Assembly: GCA_030602265.1 (NCBI GenBank)
Contig: JAUWAB010000004.1
Location: 62,001 to 126,000 of the forward strand
Source: Prolixibacteraceae bacterium
GTDB lineage: Bacteria; Bacteroidota; Bacteroidia; Bacteroidales; Prolixibacteraceae
Length of the DNA stretch: 64,000 nucleotides
Reading direction: 5' to 3'
This document shows, piece after piece, positions 27,090 to 35,636 of this stretch. The notes beneath the pieces are model-generated. The model worked only from the letters and a program-made list of their open reading frames with translations. It was not told where the DNA came from and ran no database searches. Every line of letters begins with the position of its first letter. Position 1 is the stretch's first letter. A program made the position numbers and the translations under genes.

Positions 27090-28349
27090 ATGAAGATCAA
27101 TAAATACATCAGGCTTGGGATGCTGATGGCCTTCTCCATCTTTGTGCTTGTCTGGGGGCTGAGTTATCTCAAGGGGCATGATTTTTTCAAGCCGGTAAAC
27201 TACTATTATGCACGTTACGACCGTGTCGACGGGCTGGTAGAGTCGAGCCTGATCACCGTTAACGGGTACCAGGTCGGCAGTGTGAGATCGGTAAAATTTG
27301 CCCCCGACCGGAGCGGTGACCTTATCGTTACGCTGATGGTCGACAGTGACTTCAGGATACCCCGCAATTCTGTGGCTCAGATCGTCAGCAGCGATATCAT
27401 GGGTACCCGTGCCATTAAACTGATCTATTCTGGTGATGCGGCCTATTATCAATCGGGAGACACCCTGAAAAGTGATATTGAAAGTGACCTTAAGGAACAG
27501 GTCAGCCTTCAGGTACTGCCCCTCAAAACCAAAGCCGAAGAACTGCTGGGAACACTTGATTCGGCAATTACCGTACTGACGGTAATATTCAATGAAGATG
27601 CAAGAAAAAACCTTTCGGAGAGCTTTGAAAATATCAACCAGACCATTGCCAACATTGAGAAGGCATCCGGAGACCTGGCCATTCTGGTTTCCGAGGAAAG
27701 AAACACCATCAGCAGGCTGGTTCGCAATATGGAATCCTTCAGCGGAACCCTGAAAGACAACTCAGGAGAGTTTCACTCCATTTTGGCCAACCTGTCGGCA
27801 TTCTCCGACACCCTTGCCTCTATCCCGCTTACCCCTGTACTGAATGATATTAGCGCAAGCGTAGAAGGACTGAACCAGCTTATCGGAAAGGCCAACTCGG
27901 AAGAGACCACCCTTGGGCTGCTTTTTAATGACCAGAAATTGTACAACAACATCAACGACATGACCGCCGGCCTGACACACCTGCTGACCGATGTCAGGGT
28001 AAATCCCAAAAGGTATGTCCATTTTTCGGCACTCGACCTGGGCAGGGAGGTATATATCAATACCGGGAGTTCCGATGTCGGCAACAAAAAAAATATAGTT
28101 TTCAAGGTACACCTGATTTCTACTCCGGATCAACTGCCGCTCAATTCACCGATTTTCGACGGGATGGGACATGTACAGGAATTTGCCGTCAGTGGTGCTT
28201 TTACCTATCTGGCAGGAAATTTTCCGGGTTATAACGAAGCAGAAGTGCTCCTTCTGAAGGCTTACCGGAACTTTCCCGACGCTACCATTGTCGCTTTCAG
28301 GGATGGAAAAAACATACGATTGGAACGGGCCCTGAGGCAATTGAGGTAG
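27090..28349 (+). CDS. MlaD/MCE-domain protein with a C-terminal SPOR-like domain
   Basis: 419 residues. One N-terminal membrane helix (LGMLMAFSIFVLVWGLSYL), an MCE domain (about 35-115: NYYYARYDRVDGLVESSLITVNGYQVGSVRSVKFAPDRSGDLIVTLMVDSDFRIPRNSVAQIVSSDIMGTRAIKLIY), a long helical stretch (about 130-300) and the usual MCE ending NPKRYVHFSAL. Beyond it is an unexpected extra domain (about 335-417: NIVFKVHLISTPDQLPLNSPIFDGMGHVQEF...GAFTYLAGNFPGYNEAEVLLLKAYRNFPDATIVAFRDGKNIRLERAL) with the pattern of Bacteroidota SPOR-like repeats. MCE proteins move phospholipids between membranes; the extra domain may tether this one to peptidoglycan. Confidence 0.85.
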   Translation: MKINKYIRLGMLMAFSIFVLVWGLSYLKGHDFFKPVNYYYARYDRVDGLVESSLITVNGYQVGSVRSVKFAPDRSGDLIVTLMVDSDFRIPRNSVAQIVSSDIMGTRAIKLIYSGDAAYYQSGDTLKSDIESDLKEQVSLQVLPLKTKAEELLGTLDSAITVLTVIFNEDARKNLSESFENINQTIANIEKASGDLAILVSEERNTISRLVRNMESFSGTLKDNSGEFHSILANLSAFSDTLASIPLTPVLNDISASVEGLNQLIGKANSEETTLGLLFNDQKLYNNINDMTAGLTHLLTDVRVNPKRYVHFSALDLGREVYINTGSSDVGNKKNIVFKVHLISTPDQLPLNSPIFDGMGHVQEFAVSGAFTYLAGNFPGYNEAEVLLLKAYRNFPDATIVAFRDGKNIRLERALRQLR

Positions 28350-28641
28350 TTACAAACAGCAAACTATTATCAACACTGGGTGTTGAGACAAGTATTCCCA
28401 ACACCACCCACTTGCTATATAACTTTAAGTCAACATTTTATTTACAATTAATTGATTTTCAGTACTTTGATTTTAAATAAAAATAATCATCCCTTAACCT
28501 TCTGATTAAGAAAACAATATACATTTTTTGGAATTGTCAATAGAATTTTAATTTTTTTATATAGTTTTTTTTCACAAATTTTGCTCAAGCATTTACAGCA
28601 AGGAATTTTTTTGTTTAACATTTTTATCCAGCTATCCATAT
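28350..28641 (+). promoter_or_regulatory. AT-rich upstream region of dnaA
   Basis: 292 bp without a gene. It contains a 6-bp hairpin CAACAC/GTGTTG (28371-28376 and 28380-28385), one near-match to a DnaA box (TTATCAACA, 28367-28375, one mismatch to TTATCCACA) and long A/T runs. One imperfect box does not make an origin; it may allow DnaA autoregulation. No clear -33/-7 pair was found. Confidence 0.35.
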
Positions 28642-30069
28642 ATGAGTAAAGAGCACTGGACTGCCTGGGAGAGTTGTTTGCGTATTATCCGCGACAATGT
28701 ACCTGCCGGTAGTTTTAAAACATGGTTTGAGCCTATCGTACCGGTAAAACTGGACGACAAGGTTTTGACTATTCAGGTCCCGAGTGCTTTCTTCTATGAA
28801 TATTTAGAGGAGCAGTTTATCGATATTCTGAGAAAAACCCTCAGGATGGTGCTCGGCACCGGGGCAAAGCTTGAATACAACGTTGTAATGGGCACGAATC
28901 ACAACGACATGCCCTACACCATTAAATATCCTACAAACAACAATTTCAAAATCCAGAATAAACCCCTGACCATCCCGATGAGTCCTGAAGATAAGGCGCC
29001 CATCAAAAATCCTTTTGTAATTCCCGGCATTCAGAAGTTACAGATTGATCCTCAGCTTAAACAGGAGAATACATTTGAGAACTTTGTCGAAGGGGAGTGC
29101 AACCGTCTTGCCCGGAGCGCCGGCTATGCGGTATCCCAGAATCCGGGAGGTACTGCCTTTAATCCCCTTATGATCTATGGCAATTCCGGGTTGGGCAAGA
29201 CCCATCTGGCACAGGCCATCGGCATCGAGGTCAAGGAGAAATACCCCGACAAGGTGGTTCTTTACGTGAATGCCAATAAGTTCCAGACCCAGTTCACTGA
29301 AGCCACCCGCAACAACAACCGCAACGATTTCCTGAATTTTTACCAGATGATCGATGTACTAATCCTCGACGATGTACATGAGTTTGCAGGTAAAGAAAAA
29401 ACACAGGAAACTTTTTTCCACATATTTAACCACCTGCACCAGACAGGCAGACAGCTCATCCTGACCTCCGACAAACCACCGATCGAACTGAAAGGGATGG
29501 AGCAAAGACTGTTATCGCGCTTCAAATGGGGTTTAACAGCCGACCTGACCGTTCCGGATTTCGAAACCAGGATGGAAATCCTGAAAAGGAAGGTCTACAA
29601 AGACGGCATCGAACTCTCCGAAGAAGTACTTGAGTATATCGCTTCCCACATTACCAACAATATCAGAGAGCTGGAAGGTGCGCTGGTTTCCCTCCTTGCA
29701 CAGTCGATGCTCAACAAAAAAGAGATCACCCTGGATCTGGCCAGTAAACTGATTAACAAGCTGGTTAAAAACTCACGCCGCGAGTTATCGATCGAGTATA
29801 TTTCAAAGGTAGTCTGCGACTATTTCAGCATGCCGGTAGAATCCCTGCAGGCCAAGACGCGCAAGCGGGAGGTGGTACAGGCCCGGCAGCTGACCATGTA
29901 TTTTTCGAAGACCATGACCAAGTATTCTCTGGCCAGCATTGGGGCCCAGATCGGTAACAAGGACCATGCAACCGTGCTCCACGCCTGCAAGACCGTAAAC
30001 AACCTGAAGGAGACGGACAAAAACTTCAGGCATTATGTGGATGAAATCGAAAAGAAGCTTAAAATGTAA
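28642..30069 (+). CDS. dnaA: Chromosomal replication initiator DnaA
   Basis: 475 residues with all four domains: N-terminal domain I (WESCLRIIRDNVPAGSFKTWFEPIVPVKL), a linker, the AAA+ core with Walker A GNSGLGKTH, Walker B VLILDDVHEF and sensor ILTSDKPP, and the C-terminal DNA-binding helix-turn-helix (ARQLTMYFSKTMTKYSLASIGAQIGNKDHATVLHACKTV). It melts oriC and loads the helicase. A strong terminator follows directly. Confidence 0.97.
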   Translation: MSKEHWTAWESCLRIIRDNVPAGSFKTWFEPIVPVKLDDKVLTIQVPSAFFYEYLEEQFIDILRKTLRMVLGTGAKLEYNVVMGTNHNDMPYTIKYPTNNNFKIQNKPLTIPMSPEDKAPIKNPFVIPGIQKLQIDPQLKQENTFENFVEGECNRLARSAGYAVSQNPGGTAFNPLMIYGNSGLGKTHLAQAIGIEVKEKYPDKVVLYVNANKFQTQFTEATRNNNRNDFLNFYQMIDVLILDDVHEFAGKEKTQETFFHIFNHLHQTGRQLILTSDKPPIELKGMEQRLLSRFKWGLTADLTVPDFETRMEILKRKVYKDGIELSEEVLEYIASHITNNIRELEGALVSLLAQSMLNKKEITLDLASKLINKLVKNSRRELSIEYISKVVCDYFSMPVESLQAKTRKREVVQARQLTMYFSKTMTKYSLASIGAQIGNKDHATVLHACKTVNNLKETDKNFRHYVDEIEKKLKM

Positions 30070-30073
30070 TATA

Positions 30074-30098
30074 AGCAGGCCCACAGCCTGCTTTTTTT
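30074..30098 (+). terminator. Rho-independent terminator of dnaA
   Basis: AGCAGGC (30074-30080), loop CCACA, GCCTGCT (30086-30092) and a run of seven T. Confidence 0.9.
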
Positions 30099-30121
30099 AT
30101 TTAAAAAGGATATTCGGCAGA

Positions 30122-30748
30122 ATGATCAACATGGAGAATGAGATAAGAGACACTTATAATACCATCCCCCACCCTTCCGAAGGCTATTTCAAGGATAAGG
30201 GAAGCAAGTTCTATGCATACCTGTATCCGGTATCCGACGAGGAAGAGATCAGGGAAATTCTGCAGAAGATAAAGAAGGAGCACTACAGCGCCCGGCACCA
30301 CTGCTATGCCTGGAGATTAGGCCAGGAGGAGCCCAGGTTCAGGGCCAACGACGACGGGGAACCCTCTTCCACAGCAGGAAAGCCGATATTAGGGCAGCTG
30401 GTCAGCCACGACCTTACCAACGTCTTATGTGTGGTAGTCCGCTATTTCGGCGGGACATTGTTAGGGGTCAGCGGACTGATCAATGCCTACCGGCAGTCGG
30501 CGGCAGAGGCCATATCTGCCGCAACCATCGAAACACGGCTGATCGAGTCAACCTTCGAGCTTCGATTTTCCTATAATGAACTGAACACCGTGATGCAGAT
30601 CATCAAAAATGAAAACCTCAACCAGACCAAAACCGAAATGATGGAATCATGCATGATCAGGTTTACCGTCAGAAAATCTGAAGCCGCACGCGTCAGTAAA
30701 TTGTTTGATGACATTTATGGGATCACCGTAAAAGAGTGCGGATGTTGA
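30122..30748 (+). CDS. IMPACT/YigZ-family protein
   Basis: 208 residues from ATG 30122 (30131 also possible; AAGGA at 30106-30110 lies upstream). Frame extension to 30035 would run through the dnaA terminator and is rejected. The UPF0029/Impact N-terminal domain is clear: FKDKGSKFYAYLYPVSDEEEIREILQKIKKEHYSARHHCYAWRLG, FRANDDGEPSSTAGKPILGQL and VVVRYFGGTLLGVSGLINAYRQSAAEAI. The C-terminal part is the EF-G-like YigZ domain. In eukaryotes IMPACT modulates Gcn2; the bacterial role is not established. Confidence 0.9.
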   Translation: MINMENEIRDTYNTIPHPSEGYFKDKGSKFYAYLYPVSDEEEIREILQKIKKEHYSARHHCYAWRLGQEEPRFRANDDGEPSSTAGKPILGQLVSHDLTNVLCVVVRYFGGTLLGVSGLINAYRQSAAEAISAATIETRLIESTFELRFSYNELNTVMQIIKNENLNQTKTEMMESCMIRFTVRKSEAARVSKLFDDIYGITVKECGC

Positions 30749-30801
30749 TAACTCAGTGAAAACTCGGGTTAGGCGAAAGCACGGTTAAAAGTCACCTTTT
30801 T

Positions 30802-31002
30802 TAATTTTGTGGTATGGAAATTTGTTTACGAACGGAACACTTTACTAAATCAGGTGGTATCCACCGCCGGACAAAAAAAAATTCCTTCCTGCTGTATTCT
30901 TTGTTCCGCAAACTAATGTATCCATTTCTGATAAAATATTCTGAATTCAGAAATTATCATTCAGAAAACCAACTGTCCGGATCAGGTAGTTGGTTTTTTT
31001 TT
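30802..31002 (+). promoter_or_regulatory. pyrBI leader with promoter, long palindrome and attenuator-type terminator
   Basis: TAATTTTG (30802-30809) fits a -7 element. About 115 bp downstream is a long imperfect palindrome: TTTCTGA (30925-30931) pairs with TCAGAAA (30961-30967) around the 14-bp palindrome TTCTGAATTCAGAA (30939-30952). It is followed at once by a terminator: AAAACCAACT (30965-30974) and AGTTGGTTTT (30988-30997) plus T-run to 31002. The terminator lies 32 bp before pyrB. The right arm of the first hairpin shares 3 bp with the left arm of the terminator, so the two compete slightly. No PyrR-binding motif was seen. Confidence 0.6.
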
Positions 31003-31034
31003 GTTTCCACCTCTGACCAACCAAAAAGATAAAT

Positions 31035-31952
31035 ATGTATATGAAGAAAAGAGACCTGATTTCGATCACAGATTATTCCAGGGAGGAGTATCTGAGGATT
31101 ATGGAACTGGCTGCTGAATTTGAAAAGAATCCGAACCAGGACCTCCTGAAGGGCAAAGTGGTTGCATCCCTCTTTTTTGAACCCTCGACCCGAACGCGAC
31201 TTAGCTTTGAAACGGCCATCTCCCGTCTGGGGGGAAGGATCATAGGGATCGCGGATCCGGGCAGTTCCAGTGTTACCAAGGGTGAAACCCTGCACGACAC
31301 CATCAAGATGGTTACCAACTACGCCGACCTGATTGTCATGCGCCACCCGCTGGAAGGTGCAGCCAGGTATGCCGCAGAAGTCGCCACTGTTCCGGTGATC
31401 AATGCCGGCGACGGGGCCAACCAGCACCCTACCCAGACCCTTTTGGATATGTATTCCATCCTGAAGACCCAGGGGCGCCTCGACAACCTCAATATCTTCA
31501 TGGTGGGCGACCTGAAATATGGCCGGACCGTCCATTCCCTGCTCATGGCCATGTCGGAATTTGAGAACCAGATTTTCAACTTTATCGCCCCAGAGGAATT
31601 GCTGATGCCCGAAGAATACAAAATTCACCTGCGGGAAAGGGGGATCCGGTATTTTGAGCATCTGGAGTTCACCGACATTATCAGCGCCGCCGACATCATC
31701 TACATGACCAGGGTACAGAAAGAACGTTTCTCTGATCCGATCGAGTATGAAAAAGTGAAGAATGTCTATATCCTGAGGGAAAAAATGCTCAGGAATACGA
31801 AATCCAATGTAAGGGTACTACACCCGCTGCCCAGGGTAAATGAGATCCATACCGATGTCGACAGCAGTGAAAAAGCCTACTACTTTGAACAGGCCCTCAA
31901 CGGGGTATTTACGAGAGAAGCGATCATTGCACACATTCTGGGGTTAAAATAG
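31035..31952 (+). CDS. pyrB: Aspartate carbamoyltransferase, catalytic subunit
   Basis: 305 residues. Carbamoyl-phosphate site [25 protein letters not shown], the 80s loop [18 protein letters not shown] and aspartate-binding [14 protein letters not shown] are all intact. It condenses carbamoyl phosphate and aspartate, the committed step of pyrimidine synthesis. pyrI follows 86 bp later, so this is the regulated class B holoenzyme. Start at 31035 or the second ATG at 31041. Confidence 0.96.
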   Translation: MYMKKRDLISITDYSREEYLRIMELAAEFEKNPNQDLLKGKVVASLFFEPSTRTRLSFETAISRLGGRIIGIADPGSSSVTKGETLHDTIKMVTNYADLIVMRHPLEGAARYAAEVATVPVINAGDGANQHPTQTLLDMYSILKTQGRLDNLNIFMVGDLKYGRTVHSLLMAMSEFENQIFNFIAPEELLMPEEYKIHLRERGIRYFEHLEFTDIISAADIIYMTRVQKERFSDPIEYEKVKNVYILREKMLRNTKSNVRVLHPLPRVNEIHTDVDSSEKAYYFEQALNGVFTREAIIAHILGLK

Positions 31953-32038
31953 GAATGGATGCCGGAGAATTCCGTTTCTGGCCGCCATCTGTGACCCAAT
32001 GAAAATGATGGCAGCTTTTAATCAAAAAATATACGAAG

Positions 32039-32509
32039 ATGAAAGATAGTACGAAGAAGAAACTGAAACTTAAGGTCAGTGCCATCAAAGACGGCACCGT
32101 GATCGACCACATACCTGCCCAGAACCTGTTCAATGTCATTACCATCCTGGGACTGAACAAGATTGACAACCAGATTACCTTCGGCACCAACCTGGAGAGC
32201 GACAAACTGGGCAGCAAGGCGATAATCAAGGTTTCCGACAAGTTTTTCGCAGACGATGAAATCAACAAGATAGCCCTGATTGCCCCGCATGCCAAGCTGA
32301 ACATCATCAGGGACTATATGGTAACCGAAAAAAGGGTGGTTGAAGTACCCGATAATGTTACAGGCATTGTCAAATGCTTCAATCCCAAATGCATTACCAA
32401 CAACGAAGTAATTGTAACCAGGTTCAGGGTAATCAGCAAGGAGCCCCTGGCCCTGAAATGCTGTTACTGTGAGAAGATTACCGACGAAGCGCACCTGAAG
32501 GTCATCTGA
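32039..32509 (+). CDS. pyrI: Aspartate carbamoyltransferase, regulatory subunit
   Basis: 156 residues. The nucleotide-binding allosteric domain comes first (LKVSAIKDGTVIDHIPAQNLFNVITILGL, TFGTNLESDKLGSKAIIKVSDKFF), then the zinc domain with four cysteines (VKCFNPKCITNN and LKCCYCEKI). It mediates feedback inhibition by CTP and activation by ATP. Transcribed with pyrB. Confidence 0.95.
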   Translation: MKDSTKKKLKLKVSAIKDGTVIDHIPAQNLFNVITILGLNKIDNQITFGTNLESDKLGSKAIIKVSDKFFADDEINKIALIAPHAKLNIIRDYMVTEKRVVEVPDNVTGIVKCFNPKCITNNEVIVTRFRVISKEPLALKCCYCEKITDEAHLKVI

Positions 32510-32520
32510 ACCCAAAAGAA

Positions 32521-32557
32521 GAACATCCGGACCTTCACTGAGAAGATCCGGATGTTC
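32521..32557. terminator. Inverted repeat after pyrI, shared with the convergent symporter gene
   Basis: Perfect 11-bp arms GAACATCCGGA (32521-32531) and TCCGGATGTTC (32547-32557) lie between the convergent pyrI and symporter genes. There is no long T-run rightward, so its strength as an intrinsic terminator is uncertain. Confidence 0.55.
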
Positions 32558-32587
32558 CTTAAAGCGCCGATGCTCCAAAGCGCAGGA

Positions 32588-33919
32588 TCAGGCTTTAGCG
32601 CTATGCCTGATCAGGTGGTTGTTGTCATCCGGAAAGAGATAGCTTCTGAATCCGTATGCGCAGATTACCACAAAGCAGATAAAAGGAAGAATAAAGGAGA
32701 AGTTAACGGCAGGCAGACCGGCTACGGTGCCAAGGTCAATGATCCGTCCCTGCAGCGGAGGCATCAGTGCACCGCCCACAATGGCCATGACCAGTCCGGC
32801 CGCACCAAGGGTCGAATCTTCCTTCAGTCCGTGCAGTGCAATACCGTAGATGGTCGGGAACATCAGGGACATGAAGGCCGAAGTGGCGACCAGGAAATAG
32901 AGCCCTGTCATCCCGCCGATAAAGATCACCCCGAGTGTGGTCAGCATTCCGCCAACGGCAAATAACCCAAGCATCAGACTGGCTTTCAGATATTTCATAA
33001 AATAGGTGCTGATAAAACGGCTCGAAAGGAAAATGACCATGGCCACAATATTGTAGTTCTGTCCCTGTGCCTTGGTCAGTCCGATATTTTCGGCATAATG
33101 GATGATGAAGGTCCAGCACATAATCTGCACGCCCACATAAAAAACCTGGGCGATAACCCCGAACATATATTTCTTATTGCGGAACAACCTTTTTGCCGAA
33201 TCGGAAACCTTCACATCGCGGCTATGCAGACTCTGGGTAACAGGCATTTTTGAGAAAGCGATGACAACCAGCATCACAATGACCACAAAACCCAGGATGA
33301 CGTAGGGATTGCGGATAATTCCGAGATCATGGGTTCGGATTACCGCCTTTTCCGCTTCACTTAAGGTATTGAAAATGATTTCCCCGGAAGCATCCCTCCG
33401 GTCGGAATGAAGCGAAGAAAGGATAAAATTGGTGGCCACGAACATACCGGTCAGCGATCCCACCGGATTAAACGACTGTGCAAAATTGAGCCGGCGGGTG
33501 GCGGTCTGCTCGTCGCCCATGGAAAGGATGTATGGATTGGCAGTGGTTTCCAGAAAAGCGAGCCCGAAAGTCAGGATATAGAGAGAGAGCAGAAAAAATC
33601 CGAACATTTCGAACTGGGCAGCCGGAAAAAAGAGGAGTGCCCCGACCGCATAAAGGGCTAATCCCATGATGATACCGCTTTTATAGCTGAAGCGGCGGAT
33701 AAAAAGGGCAGCCGGAATGGCCATGGTCCCGTACCCCCCGTAAAAAGCCAGCTGAACCCAGGCTGCCTCAAAATTGGAAATTTCCATGATGGTACGAAAG
33801 GCCGCCACCAGGGGATTGGTGATATCGTTGGCAAATCCCCACATGGCGAAGAGGCTGGTGATCAGGACAAAAGGCACCAGATATTTCCGGGGCACCACAG
33901 GTATTTTTTTGGTTTCCAT
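32588..33919 (-). CDS. fucP: FucP-type sugar:H+ symporter (MFS)
   Basis: 443 residues, 12 membrane helices. The start METKKIPVVPRKYLVPFVLITSLFAMWGFANDITNPLVAAF matches the L-fucose:H+ symporter family, including the helix-1 Asn-Asp motif, and LAFLETTANPYILSMGDEQTATRRLNFAQSFNPVGSLTG is diagnostic. The family imports L-fucose and related sugars (glucose/galactose in some). L-fucose isomerase is encoded 25 kb away in this window, consistent with fucose use, although the substrate cannot be fixed from sequence. Confidence 0.85.
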   Translation of the reverse strand: METKKIPVVPRKYLVPFVLITSLFAMWGFANDITNPLVAAFRTIMEISNFEAAWVQLAFYGGYGTMAIPAALFIRRFSYKSGIIMGLALYAVGALLFFPAAQFEMFGFFLLSLYILTFGLAFLETTANPYILSMGDEQTATRRLNFAQSFNPVGSLTGMFVATNFILSSLHSDRRDASGEIIFNTLSEAEKAVIRTHDLGIIRNPYVILGFVVIVMLVVIAFSKMPVTQSLHSRDVKVSDSAKRLFRNKKYMFGVIAQVFYVGVQIMCWTFIIHYAENIGLTKAQGQNYNIVAMVIFLSSRFISTYFMKYLKASLMLGLFAVGGMLTTLGVIFIGGMTGLYFLVATSAFMSLMFPTIYGIALHGLKEDSTLGAAGLVMAIVGGALMPPLQGRIIDLGTVAGLPAVNFSFILPFICFVVICAYGFRSYLFPDDNNHLIRHSAKA

Positions 33920-33970
33920 AGAACGATTAGATATAATTTTATAATTTAGAAATGATTGATGCCCAAAATT

Positions 33971-33990
33971 GCCAATATTTTTTGATTGGC
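33971..33990. promoter_or_regulatory. Inverted repeat upstream of the symporter gene
   Basis: GCCAAT (33971-33976) and ATTGGC (33985-33990), separated by 8 bp, 52 bp upstream of the symporter start. Placement and symmetry suit an operator, but no regulator is encoded next to it. Confidence 0.3.
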
Positions 33991-34063
33991 CACCCTGTTC
34001 TGTCCGGTTTCTTTGAATTTTTGAAAAATATTATGTGTTGCGGTTGTAGTTTCAGATTTTTTT

Positions 34064-34071
34064 TATCTTTG
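34064..34071 (+). promoter_or_regulatory. -7 promoter element of the tRNA-Leu gene
   Basis: TATCTTTG matches TAnnTTTG and lies 38 bp before the mature tRNA. A TTG at 34044-34046 is 17 bp upstream, a little closer than the ideal. Confidence 0.5.
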
Positions 34072-34109
34072 CAACGCCTTAGCAAAAAGGTGAATGTTCT
34101 GAAAGTATT

Positions 34110-34193
34110 GCCCAGATGGCGGAATTGGTAGACGCGCTAGTTTCAGGGACTAGTATTCGCAAGGATGTGCAGGTTCGAGTCCTGTTCTGGGCA
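34110..34193 (+). tRNA. tRNA-Leu (anticodon CAG)
   Basis: 84 nt cloverleaf with a long variable arm as in class II tRNAs. Acceptor stem GCCCAGA pairs with TCTGGGC; the D arm contains GGAATTGGTAGACG; the anticodon arm CTAGT-TTCAGGG-ACTAG gives anticodon CAG; the T arm contains GGTTCGAGTCC. Discriminator A; the CCA end is not encoded. The accessory island begins immediately downstream, although no duplicated tRNA 3' end was found. Confidence 0.95.
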
Positions 34194-34202
34194 CAAAAAC
34201 AT

Positions 34203-34240
34203 AAATCCAAATAGCTGAAATCAGATGTTTGGATTTTTTT
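34203..34240 (+). terminator. Terminator of the tRNA-Leu transcript
   Basis: AAATCCAAA (34203-34211) pairs with TTTGGATTT (34228-34236), followed by T to 34240. Confidence 0.8.
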
Positions 34241-34281
34241 GTTTCGTTGCTTTTTATTCCTTGTTCTCAACCAATTCTTTT

Positions 34282-34691
34282 GTAAGCATTCGGCCAAGTA
34301 CATATTGCTAAAGGAATCCTGACACATTAGGTTTACGGCAAAAATTATCTGTTCTGTGGCAATCATGATTCTGCTGAAAATGCTGCCATCATGTATTCTC
34401 TGATTGAAACCTGCAAGGCCCTGGATGTAGATCCGCGTGAATGGATGACCGATGTTTTAAAGAGAATAACCAGATACAATAATGACTATAGCCTTGATCT
34501 GGCTGACCTGCTTCCTCACAAGTGGAAAAATGCACGGCAGTGTCAACCTGTGTCCGACTGATTCCAAAAAAAGTTGGAATTGTTTGGACAAAATACACTA
34601 CTTCTCCAAAATTTCAATAAAAATCCAACCCGTGTCTGAAATACTCCAAAACTTATTTGACATTATTGGACGAGGTTAGCCGAATGCTTAC
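34282..34691 (+). mobile_element. Internally deleted IS66-family element (410 bp)
   Basis: Both ends remain: GTAAGCATTCGGC at 34282-34294 and its exact reverse complement at 34679-34691, and GTAAGC is the typical start of IS66 ends. The symmetry extends four bases outside (TTTT/AAAA). Between them only about 35 bp of left end, the last 77 codons of the transposase and about 118 bp of right end survive. No 8-bp target duplication is visible, so the flanks have changed or the element was rearranged. Confidence 0.75.
34331..34561 (+). pseudogene. IS66 transposase TnpC, C-terminal remnant
   Basis: The frame from 34331 to the stop at 34559-34561 translates to GKNYLFCGNHDSAENAAIMYSLIETCKALDVDPREWMTDVLKRI and ends with LADLLPHKWKNARQ, the conserved C-terminal domain of IS66 TnpC. 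The rest of the protein (over 400 residues with the catalytic residues) is deleted and there is no start codon in place, so it is inactive. Confidence 0.8.
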
Positions 34692-34698
34692 AAAAAAA

Positions 34699-34732
34699 CA
34701 ACAGGTTGAATTCGTGCAAATTCAACCTGTTG
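34699..34732 (-). terminator. Strong hairpin at the left edge of the IS21 element
   Basis: Perfect 14-bp arms CAACAGGTTGAATT (34699-34712) and AATTCAACCTGTTG (34719-34732). On the minus strand it is followed by a T-rich run (complement of the A-run at 34692-34698), so it would stop transcripts leaving the transposase genes. Confidence 0.7.
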
Positions 34733-34874
34733 AAGCAAAACATGTAATGTAACCGGGAATGACGAATGCAGTAAAAATGGGAACGGGAGTGCAGTGAAAA
34801 TGGCATCAAACCTTACAGCGATTTTGGCATCAATAATACAGTGTTGTGTGAACAATAGTACGGATTTTTCATAT

Positions 34875-35636
34875 TCATTCCTCCAAGTCATTAAAAATTG
34901 TTTTACGGTTTTGCATTCGGTAACTTTTCCCTTGCAGCTGGATCAGCTGGCATTTGTATAATAGCCGGTCCAACAATGCTGTGGCAAGGGTTTCATCATT
35001 CAGTGATTTGGCCCACTCTGCAGGTGATTTATTGGTCGTGATAACCAGCGAGGTAGTTTCAAAGTTCTGGTTAATAAACACAAAGAACCTTTCACCATCC
35101 TCTTTATTAACCGATAAGGACATGACATCATCAATGATCATCAGCTGAGCCTCGGTTAACCGTTTGTACTCCTTTGCTGCAGAAGGCGTGAGCTCTCTGA
35201 GCCGAAGTGTGGCCAGTATATCATTGATATTGCGGAAGTATACTTTGTAACCACGGCGTATGGCATCAAAGCCCAGTCCGGCAGCTATAAAAGTCTTTCC
35301 GGTGCCCGAAGGACCGCTGAACATCAGGTTGTAGCATTGATCCAACCAGTTAAGTTCCCTGAGTTGGTTCAGCTGTGTGGGACCAAGCCCGGACGAGAAC
35401 GCAAAATCGTATTGATCCAGATCATGATTCAAAGGCAACCTGGCCAGTTTCATCCGGAGGATTTCCTGTTTGACATCACGTTCCCGTACTTCATAAGAAA
35501 ACAGATGGAACAGAAACTCGTCATAACTGGGACTACTCCTGGCGATCTCCTCCAGCAGGTAGGGCAGATTGCCGGCAATACCCGACAAGCGCAGCCGGGA
35601 TGCCTGTCGTCTAATTTGTGGTATATACTGGCTCAT
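34875..35636 (-). CDS. istB: IS21-family ATP-binding helper IstB
   Basis: 253 residues. Walker A FSGPSGTGKTFIAAGLG, Walker B QLMIIDDVMSL and sensor SLVITTNKSPAEWAKSLNDETLATALLDRLLYKCQLIQLQGKSYR are the AAA+ signature of IstB, related to DnaC. It regulates target choice and stimulates the IstA transposase. It overlaps the end of istA by 26 bp, the usual translational coupling. Confidence 0.95.
   Translation of the reverse strand: MSQYIPQIRRQASRLRLSGIAGNLPYLLEEIARSSPSYDEFLFHLFSYEVRERDVKQEILRMKLARLPLNHDLDQYDFAFSSGLGPTQLNQLRELNWLDQCYNLMFSGPSGTGKTFIAAGLGFDAIRRGYKVYFRNINDILATLRLRELTPSAAKEYKRLTEAQLMIIDDVMSLSVNKEDGERFFVFINQNFETTSLVITTNKSPAEWAKSLNDETLATALLDRLLYKCQLIQLQGKSYRMQNRKTIFNDLEE

Noticed and set aside
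28350-28641. Chromosomal origin upstream of dnaA
   Set aside because: Only one imperfect DnaA-box-like sequence is present; no cluster of boxes and no unwinding element with repeats.
30814-31032. 72-codon open frame in the pyrBI leader as a leader peptide
   Set aside because: Its ATG lies at or before the predicted transcription start, it runs through the terminator, and its composition is not that of a regulatory peptide.
16483-34331. Shared 14-mer CCTGACACATTAGG near 16.5 kb and 34.3 kb
   Set aside because: A few 14-base matches are expected by chance in 64 kb, and the surroundings are not similar.
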